Shown: positions 6,535 to 13,488, counted from the first letter of the stretch. The stretch is 14,333 bases of DNA from an uncultured Micrococcaceae bacterium (GCA_937896705.1 CALBOC010000083.1:1-14333), one strand, 5' to 3'. The notes: generated by a model from the sequence alone, not told the origin. Made by a program: numbers and translations.

Positions 6535-7587
6535 CTAGGAGTCGCCACCTTCAGTCTTTGCCCGCACCTGGTGTTCTGCCGGTGGAACGATGTCGCGGGC
6601 TCGAACTGAGACGGGGGTTTCTTCCACGTCAAGGTCAAGAATCTCAGGCTCAGGTTCGACATCAAGTCCCAAAGCACGCTCTGCGCGTCGAGCGAGGCTA
6701 GCCCACTTGCGGCCCTCTTCAGCGCGCCCAGCTGCTGTCAGGGCTTGGGCATAGGCATTGAAGAGTCGTGGCGAATACGAAAACCCACGTCGAGGGTTGA
6801 GTTCTGGGATCTCCAGTGCTTTAACGGCCGACCGAGGGTCGTCTTGGTCCAGATGGATGCCAGAAACTACGATCGCAAGTTCGACTCGTGACGTGACGGG
6901 CAACTTGTCGGGGCTCACTTCCGCTGCAAGTTCCAAAGCTTTGTCAGCCCGACCCAGTGCGCGTTCGGCATCAACCATCTCGGGGAGGTGGGCGTTATCG
7001 CCGCTGATACGACGGTAGGTGCGGAATTCGCGAAGCGCTTCGGTGAATAGGCCTGCCGCATAGGCTGTCATTCCGGCTGCCTCACGCACTACAGCCAGCC
7101 GACCCCCGCGCCGAGATGCAGCAAGTGCGTGCTCGAAAGCAAGCTCTGGGTCATCCTCAATCAATCGGCCGGCCATGACTAAATGTTTTTGCACCCAAGG
7201 ACGGTTGTGCTCATCTAACGCACCCAGTTCACGTTGGACGCTCTTATCGAGCTCACGGCCTGTGACGTCTTCATCGATGTCCGGTGACCTACCGCGGTCG
7301 GGCCGGTTCGCCGATCGCAGGTCCGCCGGGTTATGTTGCGGCTTCGATTCCGACTCGGGATCACGAGGACGCCGCTGGCTATCATTTCTGCGCGGCCCTT
7401 TCCCCGGATACTGCTTTCCACCGCCTGAACGGCCCCGCTGGGCGCCACGAGAGTCGCCGTCTCGGCCTGCACCGGTGCGGCCAGGTTGCCGGGGTGTACG
7501 CCCCCGGGATCCTGCTTGACGCTCAGAACGATCAGATCGTGATGAGTCGTCGCGATTCCGCGGCTGGTTTCCAGTGGTATCGGTCAA
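6535..7587 (-). CDS. TPR-like helical protein with an Arg/Gly-rich disordered N-terminus
   Basis: The 350-aa protein has two clear parts. Residues 1-105 are Arg, Gly, Ser, Asp and Pro rich, with RG/RGR-type stretches such as QRGRSGGGKQ, and are surely disordered. Residues about 110-305 are helical with TPR-like spacing (VMAGRLIEDDPELAFEHALAASRR, AYAAGLFTEALREFRTYRR, AYAQALTAAGRAEEGRKWASLARRAE). A short acidic tail follows. It corresponds in position to Rv1691. A scaffolding or RNA-associated role is inference from composition. The start is TTG at 7587, because an in-frame TGA lies 8 codons upstream and no closer ATG or GTG exists. AAGGA lies 10 nt before it. It is the first gene of the operon as far as the spacing shows. 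Confidence 0.82.
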   Translation of the reverse strand: MTDTTGNQPRNRDDSSRSDRSERQAGSRGRTPRQPGRTGAGRDGDSRGAQRGRSGGGKQYPGKGPRRNDSQRRPRDPESESKPQHNPADLRSANRPDRGRSPDIDEDVTGRELDKSVQRELGALDEHNRPWVQKHLVMAGRLIEDDPELAFEHALAASRRGGRLAVVREAAGMTAYAAGLFTEALREFRTYRRISGDNAHLPEMVDAERALGRADKALELAAEVSPDKLPVTSRVELAIVVSGIHLDQDDPRSAVKALEIPELNPRRGFSYSPRLFNAYAQALTAAGRAEEGRKWASLARRAERALGLDVEPEPEILDLDVEETPVSVRARDIVPPAEHQVRAKTEGGDS

Positions 7588-7730
7588 AGTTATAGCGTCC
7601 TTGAGTCATTTGGAGACCTGTTGAGTAGTCGGCAGGTCCAGTTTTACAATGACTCCATCTTACAACTGTTCATGGACCCCGCGAGGCGACTCGGCACGTT
7701 CCTTATGCTAAGCGAACAAGAACGTCGGGA

Positions 7731-7904
7731 CTATCTGCACTGGGGCAAGACTTTGCCCAGCAAGGGGATCGAGCACAGGGCGGGCTTGACGCGTTCGAGA
7801 CTCACAAAATCTGGGTCGGAGCCGCCGACCGGGAAGCTTTCGAATCGACTCGTCACATTGTTGGTTCGAGATGCATTTGGTGGGACGTTAGAGATGGATG
7901 TCAT
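7731..7904 (-). CDS. Putative 57-aa protein with consensus Shine-Dalgarno site
   Basis: The frame starts at ATG 7904, preceded by GAAGGAG seven bases upstream, one of the best ribosome sites in the window. It encodes 57 residues beginning MTSISNVPPNASRTNNVTSR and ending LLGKVLPQCR. The first 20 residues are Ser/Thr/Asn rich. The C-terminal part has two cysteines (44 and 56) that bracket a hydrophobic segment. There is no signal peptide or long membrane helix. I do not recognise the family. It lies 143 nt upstream of the TPR-like operon on the same strand, so it could be a leader gene, an independent small protein or a chance frame. The strong ribosome site is the only positive support. Confidence 0.4.
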   Translation of the reverse strand: MTSISNVPPNASRTNNVTSRFESFPVGGSDPDFVSLERVKPALCSIPLLGKVLPQCR

Positions 7905-8006
7905 TTGAGTCTCCTTCAAGACCTCTGAGCACGACGGTGTGCCAGAAACACATGGAATCTGCGGAACTTGCTGTACTGGTGAGCAGATACAACACACTTC
8001 GGCTAG

Positions 8007-8162
8007 GTGGGCCTGAACACGGACAACTCTGAGCTGTTCGTGGAAGCTGAGGTAGCACAGCTTTCGGGGGTATTCGAATCAGCCGTGCCGTCCAGCTTCG
8101 GTGCTGCGACAGTGCAGCGCCGATACCGCTCAACTGTAACCTACATCACGAAAAAGGGGTAG
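8007..8162 (+). pseudogene. Possible short or decayed coding stretch (51 codons)
   Basis: A GTG-started frame of 51 codons (beginning GLNTDNSELFVEAEVAQLSG) runs to TAG at 8160. It has fairly normal residue composition but no ribosome site and follows a TAG directly. Just before it, in another frame, 7952-8032 encodes a 26-aa stretch containing SRYNTLRLGGP, which resembles the start of MurB-type FAD-binding proteins. A frameshifted remnant is conceivable. The downstream part lacks the GGGSN-type motif MurB should show, so chance is at least as likely. Confidence 0.15.
8135..8150. promoter_or_regulatory. CRP/GlxR-type operator candidate upstream of malic enzyme
   Basis: The 16-mer TGTAACCTACATCACG matches the TGTGA-N2-TA-N2-TCACA consensus of actinobacterial GlxR/Crp proteins at 10 of 12 defined positions, with one mismatch in each half-site. 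It sits 272 nt upstream of the malic enzyme ATG. In corynebacteria GlxR controls many central-carbon genes, so a link with malic enzyme is plausible. The distance is large, and the site could serve an unknown transcript instead. Confidence 0.4.
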
Positions 8163-8404
8163 GGGTTGATTGAAAATCTCTGCATTTTTTTGCGGGATCT
8201 ACGTCTCAACACGTCAATATTTATCTCAGCACCCTAGCCGTACATGGTATTGTGCAAGTTCGAATCATGTGGCCTTTGAGCCTTACCAGGCCAGTGCCGC
8301 TGCATGTGCTGTCGTCATTAACCCATGATTGCCAGGTAGTGCACACGAGCCGCTCGTACATCCCATGGTGCAGCCATCAATGATGGTCGCGCCTACAAAC
8401 TGCC

Positions 8405-8410
8405 AAGGAG
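8405..8410 (+). promoter_or_regulatory. Ribosome binding site of the malic enzyme gene
   Basis: AAGGAG precedes the ATG at 8423 with a 12-nt spacer, longer than the usual 5-9 nt. No closer in-frame start exists, and the N-terminus downstream of the ATG is a complete ACT-like domain, so the start is kept. Confidence 0.5.
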
Positions 8411-8422
8411 TTCACACACATC

Positions 8423-9856
8423 ATGGCTACACCCAGCCCCGGTTATTCGATCATCGTCAAAGTACAGGCGCCTTCCACCTTCACCGCCACCAGTGACCTC
8501 ACCGCACTTGTGGCGGAGGCCGGTGCCGCGATCACCGCACTCGACATCGTTGACGCCAGTCATGAGTCCAATATCATCAACCTGGCGTGTAACACGCTGG
8601 GCAAAGTGCACAGCCAGCAAGTCCGAGATGCGATCGAAGCCCAAGAAGGGTTCAAGGTGTTAAGCCTTTCGGATCGTACCTTCCATATGCACCAAGGTGG
8701 AAAACTCCAAACCGTCTCGAAAGTTAATGTGCGCAACCGCGATGATCTCTCGAGGGCATACACCCCGGGGGTCGCACGAGTATGCAAGGCCATCGCTAAA
8801 GATAAGGCACGTGCCCGAGAGCTCACAATCAAACGCAACACCATCGCGGTGGTAACTGATGGCACCGCGGTGCTTGGTTTGGGCGACATTGGCCCAGAAG
8901 CCTCTATGCCGGTGATGGAGGGCAAAGCTGTATTATTCAAGCAGTTTGCCAACGTAGACGCCTGGCCCGTGGCCTTAGATACCAAAGATACCGATGAGAT
9001 CGTAGCAATCGTCAAAGCGCTCGCACCGGCCTATGGTGGGATCAACCTGGAGGATATTTCAGCCCCGCGTTGTTTCGAAATCGAAGCCCGGTTGCGTGAA
9101 GAACTCGACATTCCTGTCTTCCACGATGACCAACACGGCACCGCAATTGTTACTCAGGCCGCGCTGAATAATGCCCTCAAAGTTGTAGGCAAAGATATTG
9201 CCGATGTCCGAATCGTAGTCTCAGGTGTTGGCGCAGCAGGTCATGCGATTATCCGACTGCTGCAAGCTTCTGGCGCTCGGCACATCATGGCTGCAGGTCG
9301 TGACGGGGTCCTAGAACCCAATACCACACAGCGTGACGAGCACCGCCAATGGCTAGCTGATAACACCAACACAGAAGGCTTCTCCGGGTCGCTCAAGGAA
9401 GCCATGGTGGGCGCGGATGTCTTCATCGGAGTCTCAGCGCCAAACCTGTTGGAGGAAACTGATATCGCGCGCATGAACGACGGTGCGATCGTGTTTGCTA
9501 TGGCGAATCCAGATCCGGAAATCCTGCCAACTGATGCTTCCAAGCATGCTGCAGTAGTGGCCACCGGACGTTCAGATTTCCCGAATCAGATTAACAATGT
9601 CTTGGCGTTTCCCGGTCTTTTCCGTGGACTGCTCGATGCGGGTGCATCCGATATCACCGAGGACATGTTGGTCGCTGCCGCCGACGCGATTTCGGAGACT
9701 ATCACCGAAGATGAACTCAACCCAAGCTATGTCATACCATCGGTATTCAACACGAGAGTCGCTCCAGCCGTAGCTGAAGCGGTTGCAGCGGTCGCCGAGC
9801 GAAACGGCAACGCTGCCAACCTAGTGACAGGCACGCAGGACGATATCGACTTCTAA
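8423..9856 (+). CDS. Malic enzyme with N-terminal ACT-like domain (malate to pyruvate)
   Basis: This 477-aa NAD(P)-dependent malic enzyme makes pyruvate, CO2 and reduced cofactor from malate. Residues 7-88 form an ACT-like regulatory domain ([13 protein letters not shown], then [20 protein letters not shown]). The catalytic part begins with the Tyr motif AYTPGVARV (Tyr113), followed by [14 protein letters not shown], Lys168 in EGKAVLFK, the metal ligands in NLEDISAPR and FHDDQHGTA (Asp235, Asp236), the Rossmann loop SGVGAAG at 267-273, and ANPDPE and [11 protein letters not shown] at 382-392. The family is the short bacterial malic enzyme type, here with an ACT domain that probably senses a small ligand. 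NAD versus NADP use cannot be decided safely. A terminator hairpin follows within 20 nt. A CRP/GlxR-like site lies upstream. Confidence 0.95.
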   Translation: MATPSPGYSIIVKVQAPSTFTATSDLTALVAEAGAAITALDIVDASHESNIINLACNTLGKVHSQQVRDAIEAQEGFKVLSLSDRTFHMHQGGKLQTVSKVNVRNRDDLSRAYTPGVARVCKAIAKDKARARELTIKRNTIAVVTDGTAVLGLGDIGPEASMPVMEGKAVLFKQFANVDAWPVALDTKDTDEIVAIVKALAPAYGGINLEDISAPRCFEIEARLREELDIPVFHDDQHGTAIVTQAALNNALKVVGKDIADVRIVVSGVGAAGHAIIRLLQASGARHIMAAGRDGVLEPNTTQRDEHRQWLADNTNTEGFSGSLKEAMVGADVFIGVSAPNLLEETDIARMNDGAIVFAMANPDPEILPTDASKHAAVVATGRSDFPNQINNVLAFPGLFRGLLDAGASDITEDMLVAAADAISETITEDELNPSYVIPSVFNTRVAPAVAEAVAAVAERNGNAANLVTGTQDDIDF

Positions 9857-9875
9857 GACGTCACCGGCACCTGTG

Positions 9876-9917
9876 AGCCGTGTGTGAGGCTCGAAACCAG
9901 CCTCACACACGGCTTTG
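9876..9917. terminator. Bidirectional intrinsic terminator between convergent genes
   Basis: A perfect 15-bp stem (AGCCGTGTGTGAGGC at 9876-9890 and its complement at 9900-9914) has a 9-nt loop. It starts 20 nt after the malic enzyme stop and 9 nt beyond the stop of the minus-strand aminotransferase. The plus side continues TTTGTC, so the U-tract is short. It probably ends both convergent transcripts. Confidence 0.85.
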
Positions 9918-9922
9918 TCATG

Positions 9923-11038
9923 TCAGGCGTTCTTGAGGGCGTCTTGGAGTGCGGAGAGCACTAAGTGGGCGTTCGCCTCGGTGGCGTTGTGCCCCATCAT
10001 GCCGATCCGCCAGATCTTCGATGCATACGCACCGGTACCAGCCCCAATCTCCAGGTTGTATTTTTTCATAAGATAGCTCCGCACCGCAGCTGAATCTACG
10101 CCTTCTGGAACGTTGACCGTAGTCAACTGGGCTAACCGTGCGCCCTGTTCAGCAAACAGAGTCAGCCCTATGGCTTCGAGGCCATCCTGTAGTGCTTTAC
10201 CGGCTGCTGCATGCCGGGCATACACATTTTCTAGCCCTTCAGCAAAGATGCGTTCGAGCCCGGCTTTTAGCGAGACCACCATGCCCGTGGGGGCCGTGTG
10301 GTGATAGGTTCGTTGCCCACCGGTGGTGCCGGTGGCATAACCGCCAAGCAAATTCAGATCAAGATACCAGTTTGCTGGCCGCTCTACGCGACGTTCATAC
10401 GCTCGCTCTGAGATCGTGAAAGGTGCCAGGCCAGGAGCAACGCCAAGGCATTTTTGGGAGCCAGCATAGGCAATGTCAACTCCCCATGAGTCGAGTTCAA
10501 TGGGCATCCCCCCGATGGAGGTGACGCAGTCCGCGATTAATAGGGCGTCTCCTTTGTTCTCACCCAACTGTTGGAGGTCAGAGACGACACCGGTTGATGT
10601 TTCAGCGTGAACCGCGGCGATGATATGGGGATTCGGATGAGCAGTCACCACCCGCTCGACGTCGACGGGCGTGCCATATTCGTGCTCAACGGGGATGACT
10701 TCGGCACCATGGCGCGACGCCACATCGACCATACGCTCGCCGAACAGACCGTTAACGGCCACCACGACCACATCTCCCGGGTGGATCGTGTTCACAAAGG
10801 CCGCTTCCATACCGGCAGAACCGGTTGCAGACAGCGGCAAAGTCCGCTGGTTCTCAGTCCCCCACACGCGGCGCAACATTTCGCTGGTGGCGTCCATAGC
10901 GGCAATGAAGGTGGGGTCCAGATGACCGAGTAACGGAAGGCTCAACGCCAAATGAGCTTCCGGATAGGGGTTACATGGTCCGGGACCAAATAATTGTCGA
11001 CCGACGATAGGGCTTTCAAAGACTGAATCATGTGTCAT
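9923..11038 (-). CDS. Class V PLP aminotransferase, alanine/serine-glyoxylate type
   Basis: This 371-aa protein has the usual length of the AGT/serine-pyruvate aminotransferase family. The N-terminal motif FGPGPCNPYP at 17-26 is typical. SATGSAGMEAAFVN at 70-83 is the phosphate-cup region, HAETSTGVV at 144-152 contacts the cofactor, Asp170 in IADCVTSIGG binds the pyridine nitrogen, Lys196 in GSQKCLGVAPG forms the Schiff base, and Arg344 in WRIGMMGHNA matches the substrate-carboxylate Arg. It should transfer amino groups from alanine or serine to glyoxylate or a related keto acid; the exact pair is not certain. The ATG at 11038 has GAGGA 4 nt upstream. The gene diverges from the malY-like gene 107 nt away and shares a terminator with malic enzyme. 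Confidence 0.92.
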   Translation of the reverse strand: MTHDSVFESPIVGRQLFGPGPCNPYPEAHLALSLPLLGHLDPTFIAAMDATSEMLRRVWGTENQRTLPLSATGSAGMEAAFVNTIHPGDVVVVAVNGLFGERMVDVASRHGAEVIPVEHEYGTPVDVERVVTAHPNPHIIAAVHAETSTGVVSDLQQLGENKGDALLIADCVTSIGGMPIELDSWGVDIAYAGSQKCLGVAPGLAPFTISERAYERRVERPANWYLDLNLLGGYATGTTGGQRTYHHTAPTGMVVSLKAGLERIFAEGLENVYARHAAAGKALQDGLEAIGLTLFAEQGARLAQLTTVNVPEGVDSAAVRSYLMKKYNLEIGAGTGAYASKIWRIGMMGHNATEANAHLVLSALQDALKNA

Positions 11039-11071
11039 AGTTCCTCAGTCTAGAGCGACCCGTAGGAGGCG

Positions 11072-11098
11072 GGTATATTCGGTTGCTCGTGTGACCAA
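11072..11098 (-). promoter_or_regulatory. Possible promoter of the class V aminotransferase gene
   Basis: The minus strand shows TTGGTC (11093-11098) and TATACC (11072-11077) with a 15-nt spacer. It is slightly short, but both hexamers match the primary sigma consensus at several positions. It lies 34 nt upstream of the start codon in the 107-nt divergent gap. Confidence 0.3.
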
Positions 11099-11132
11099 CG
11101 GTTGCGCCTAGGCACTGACGTTGAGACCTGAC

Positions 11133-11138
11133 TAGGGT
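11133..11138 (+). promoter_or_regulatory. TAGGGT -10-like element 7 nt before the malY-like ATG (possible leaderless start)
   Basis: TAGGGT fits the actinobacterial TANNNT -10 rule and ends 7 nt before the ATG at 11146, the spacing expected for a leaderless mRNA. No convincing -35 is present. The alternative reading is that AGGG/GGTGG acts as a weak ribosome site. Both rest on short motifs. Confidence 0.3.
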
Positions 11139-11145
11139 GGTCCCT

Positions 11146-12366
11146 ATGAGCTTTGATGCACCTGCGATCCTCGGGGATCTCTCCCCCGCTGCCTTGCGAA
11201 ATTCCGAATCAATGAAATGGACCATGGTCCCTGAGCAAATCAACGGGCACGATACTCTCCCATGCTTCGTTGCGGAAATGGATTTCGCGCCTGCCGCCAG
11301 TATCAGGGAGTCACTGCAACAGTGGGCCGAGCATGCTCCACTGGGGTATCGCCCTCCTGCCCTGGTGGAACGTTTTCAACGCGTTATTGCCGATCACTAC
11401 CGCAACCTCGGCCTGCGAGTGGACCACGAGGCAATTCGACCGATTTCGGATGTCATGACCGCATTCGATGCCGTCGCTCGGATCTTTACCGAGCCAGGCA
11501 CTCCGATCACCTTGTTGACACCGGCCTACATGAATTTTGTGCAGCATACCTTTGGTGACCAGCGTCCTATACGAAATGTCAGCATGCTGGCACCTGATGC
11601 ATTGCACCAGCACTGGAGACTTGATTGGGAGAGTCTGGAACGAGCACTATCAGAGGGCGGTCTCCTCGTTCTAGTCAACCCCCACAATCCCATCGGTAAG
11701 GTATACAACCGTACCGAACTTGAGCAGATTGCAGAGCTTGCGCACCAGTACGATGTCCGGGTGTTTGCCGATGAAATCCATGAGCCGCTAGTTTTCGATG
11801 GCCATCACCACACACCGTTCGCATCGCTGAATGCCAAGGCCGCCGAATGCGCAATTACGGCGTGGTCTTGCACGAAGGCGTTCTCTATTCCAGGGACCAA
11901 GGCAGCAAGTTTGGTTTTCACTCGTGAAGATGACCTGCAACGGTGGCACCAGTTCGGGCAGCATTTTGAGATGGGAACGGCATCTTCCGGTTATGTTGCC
12001 ACGATATCAGCGTTGCAGGACGGGGCTGAGTGGTTTCGCACCGCTATGAGTCAATTAGCTACGAACCGGAAACGCTTTACGCACTTGGTATCCGAGTTGC
12101 TGCCCGGTGCGATTTACACGCCACCCGAGGCTACATATCTGGCATGGGTAGACCTTCGAGGGACGGATAATTATGAAGCGGTAGCAGCAGATGTGACCGA
12201 GACGTTCAGCCTCGCAGACGCGACTGCTCACCGATGTGGGGTTATCGCAACAGATGGCGCTGCCACCGGAACTGATGGTGAGGGACATTTACGCATCAAT
12301 TTCGCCACCGGACCGGAACTCTTACAGGATATCGTGACACGGTTAGGATCGGTCTTCAGCGCTTAG
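11146..12366 (+). CDS. MalY/PatB family PLP-dependent C-S lyase (cystathionine beta-lyase type)
   Basis: From ATG 11146 the protein is 406 aa and belongs to the fold-type I aminotransferase class in its MalY/PatB branch. Members cleave the C-S bond of cystathionine or cysteine S-conjugates to pyruvate, ammonia and a thiol. The motifs are WVDF-like VAEMDFAPA (42-50), LTPAYMNFV (124-132), NPHNPIGKV (178-186), FADEIHEPLVF (207-217) with Asp209, the Schiff-base Lys244 in SCTKAFSIPG, and Arg383 in HLRINFA. FADEIHxxL and the Lys context separate this branch from plain aspartate aminotransferases. A GTG at 11137 would add three residues but lacks support. The substrate and any MalY-like regulatory role cannot be read from sequence. 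The gene diverges from the class V aminotransferase. Confidence 0.9.
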   Translation: MSFDAPAILGDLSPAALRNSESMKWTMVPEQINGHDTLPCFVAEMDFAPAASIRESLQQWAEHAPLGYRPPALVERFQRVIADHYRNLGLRVDHEAIRPISDVMTAFDAVARIFTEPGTPITLLTPAYMNFVQHTFGDQRPIRNVSMLAPDALHQHWRLDWESLERALSEGGLLVLVNPHNPIGKVYNRTELEQIAELAHQYDVRVFADEIHEPLVFDGHHHTPFASLNAKAAECAITAWSCTKAFSIPGTKAASLVFTREDDLQRWHQFGQHFEMGTASSGYVATISALQDGAEWFRTAMSQLATNRKRFTHLVSELLPGAIYTPPEATYLAWVDLRGTDNYEAVAADVTETFSLADATAHRCGVIATDGAATGTDGEGHLRINFATGPELLQDIVTRLGSVFSA

Positions 12367-12419
12367 ATTGTAGGCTCTGAAGACGGCATATCGTGTAGTT
12401 ACTGCCTCGAGCTCTAACC

Positions 12420-12440
12420 AGCGACTTCTCGCTTCTTACT
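12420..12440 (+). terminator. Weak terminator-like hairpin after the malY-like gene
   Basis: AGCGA/TCGCT at 12420-12433 form a 5-bp stem with a 4-nt loop, followed by the T-rich tail TCTTACT. The stem is short, so it is a weak candidate. The remainder of 12367-12556 contains the palindrome CACATGTG and a TACAGT -10-like hexamer at 12480 whose nearest -35 (TTGCGT at 12454) is 20 nt away. Confidence 0.25.
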
Positions 12441-12556
12441 CGTCACATGTGTGTTGCGTCACTTTCTGCACTGCTCAGGTACAGTGGTAGCAACCACATA
12501 GCACGCGTTGCCGCCTGACGGTTGGTGACGCCAGGACGATACTCGGAGGGTGTGCA

Positions 12557-12916
12557 ATGTCGTATCCACCAGCAGAACTTAAACTCGTCGATCTGGATGC
12601 AGAACGAGAAGTCTTACACGATTCAGCTCGAAATGCAGTAGCCCGGCGCGCAGGAAGCACAGTCTACCGGGGCGATGGGGTCAGGCAGACCATGGTCGTT
12701 ATATTAGCCGGCGAGCATATGGCTGAGCATTTAAGCCCTCAAGAAGGTTTTGTACATGTCATGGAAGGCAGAGTACGGTTACAGGGTGCGAATAGAGACT
12801 GGGAGATATCTGCCGGGCAAATGCTACCCTTACCACCAGAAAAGCACTCTGTAACCGCTCTCGAAGATAGCACGCTAACCATTACAGTGCTGCGACAAAG
12901 CGTGATTAACCGTTAG
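12557..12916 (+). CDS. Small cupin-domain protein
   Basis: This 119-aa protein is a single cupin barrel. After a 40-residue lead-in, cupin motif 1 is spread over AGEHMAEHLSPQEGFVHVMEG (start near 51, with His58, Glu63 and Gly71), and motif 2 is GQMLPLPPEKHSV with His97. The usual second His of the HxH pair is Ser60, so the metal site may be incomplete or differ. Such proteins are often small-molecule binding or isomerase-like, and the function here is unknown. The ATG at 12557 has a good site (GGAGGG, 6 nt upstream). It stands alone, 190 nt after the malY-like gene, and is followed by its own terminator candidate before the opposing rRNA operon. Confidence 0.85.
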   Translation: MSYPPAELKLVDLDAEREVLHDSARNAVARRAGSTVYRGDGVRQTMVVILAGEHMAEHLSPQEGFVHVMEGRVRLQGANRDWEISAGQMLPLPPEKHSVTALEDSTLTITVLRQSVINR

Positions 12917-12950
12917 GATTATGACGGTACATACGTCCTGCACGAACCTG

Positions 12951-12980
12951 CTCGAACAGAATACCTGCCTTCGAGTTTGT
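12951..12980 (+). terminator. Intrinsic terminator candidate of the cupin gene
   Basis: CTCGAA (12951-12956) and TTCGAG (12970-12975) form a 6-bp stem. CAG/CTG adds three pairs inside it with a small bulge, and TTTGTT follows. It lies 35 nt beyond the cupin stop and before the opposing rRNA terminator. Confidence 0.5.
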
Positions 12981-12991
12981 TAAATGCAGGG

Positions 12992-13040
12992 GCCCCGGGG
13001 TGGGGGCCGACCCGTGTGGGGTCGGGGCCCATCCCGGGGC
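12992..13040 (-). terminator. Long GC-rich hairpin at the end of the rRNA operon
   Basis: A nearly 50-nt hairpin starts about 16 nt downstream of 5S rRNA. From the tip, CCGACCC pairs with GGGTCGG around the loop GTGTG (13014-13018). A 2x2 internal loop follows, then four pairs, one mismatch, and eight further G-C pairs to 12992/13040. The minus-strand tail is only CCCTGCATTTAAC, so the U-tract is weak, but the stem strength and position fit an rRNA operon terminator. Confidence 0.75.
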
Positions 13041-13055
13041 GCCTGGGTAATGGTT

Positions 13056-13174
13056 GTCCGGCGGTGTCCTACTCTCCCACACCCTCCCGGGTGCAGTACC
13101 ATCGGCGCTGTGGGTCTTAGCTTCCGGGTTCGGAATGGGACCGGGCGTTTCCCCCACGCTGTAACCACCGTAAC
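13056..13174 (-). rRNA. rrf: 5S ribosomal RNA
   Basis: The minus strand from 13174 starts GTTACGGTGGTTACAGCGTG and continues through the conserved GGGGAAACGCCCGG, CGAACCCGGAAGCTAAG and GGGAGAGTAGG blocks of actinobacterial 5S rRNA. The ends pair as helix I (CGGTGGT with ACCGCCG). The length of about 119 nt is normal. The exact 3' end is uncertain by a few bases. It follows 23S rRNA on the same strand. Confidence 0.95.
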
Positions 13175-13488
13175 CCGTGCGCTCACCCCGACCGTGTGTG
13201 GTGTGGGGGTGGCAAATCTATGGGTCACCGGTGTTGGTGACAACTTCATACTGCTGTGAAATTATGAGTCTGGACTTGGCCCGCAACCCCCCGGACATGT
13301 CGGGGGTGTTGGGGGTGGTGTTGCTGTAACCGTATAGTGGACGCGCATCAAGAAGTCTCGTGCGTGGTCGCGTGGACGCGTGTGCTCATTACTGTGCACT
13401 TTTCTTGTGTGGTGACTCGTGTCAGACCTTTTGCTGCCTGACAACACACACCCCCTTGTGCTCCACCAAGAGTGGGCTACGGGGTGTG
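13175..13488 (-). other. 23S-5S intergenic spacer with inverted and direct repeats
   Basis: This spacer of about 314 nt contains no tRNA. It holds several paired elements: CACACCCC/GGGGTGTG (13447-13454 with 13481-13488) right at the 23S 3' end, TGTCAG/CTGACA (13420-13443), a palindrome around GACATGTC flanked by C and G runs (about 13290-13310), and GTCACC/GGTGAC (13224-13241) upstream of 5S. GTGGACGCG occurs twice (13337-13345 and 13372-13380). The outer stems are probably RNase III-type processing structures. Confidence 0.7.

Larger units (their letters stand above)
7588..8422. other. 835-nt stretch without a conventional gene
   Basis: This stretch separates the divergent TPR-like and malic enzyme genes. 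It holds a 57-aa minus-strand ORF (7731-7904), a CRP/GlxR-like palindrome (8135-8150), a T-run at 8184-8190, and several small inverted repeats upstream of the malic enzyme: GGCCT/AGGCC at 8271-8292, CGAGC/GCTCG near 8346-8356 and CCATC/GATGG at 8374-8386. On the plus strand two short frames, 7952-8032 and 8007-8162, look faintly protein-like. No tRNA, terminator or canonical promoter could be recognised with confidence. Confidence 0.6.

Noticed and set aside
7621..7908. Plus-strand 95-aa frame
   Set aside because: It starts with TTG, has no ribosome site and is the complement of the better supported 57-aa minus-strand frame.
8258..8266. GTTCGAATC, identical to the T-loop core of many tRNAs
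   Set aside because: The T-stem has an A-A mismatch, the downstream GGCCTTT has no matching acceptor strand 60-70 nt upstream, and no anticodon arm is visible, so it is not a tRNA; an attachment-site remnant has no other support.
12443..12462. CACATGTGTG...GTCAC as a second CRP/GlxR-like site
   Set aside because: The half-sites are 4 nt rather than 6 nt apart, and the central TA is missing.
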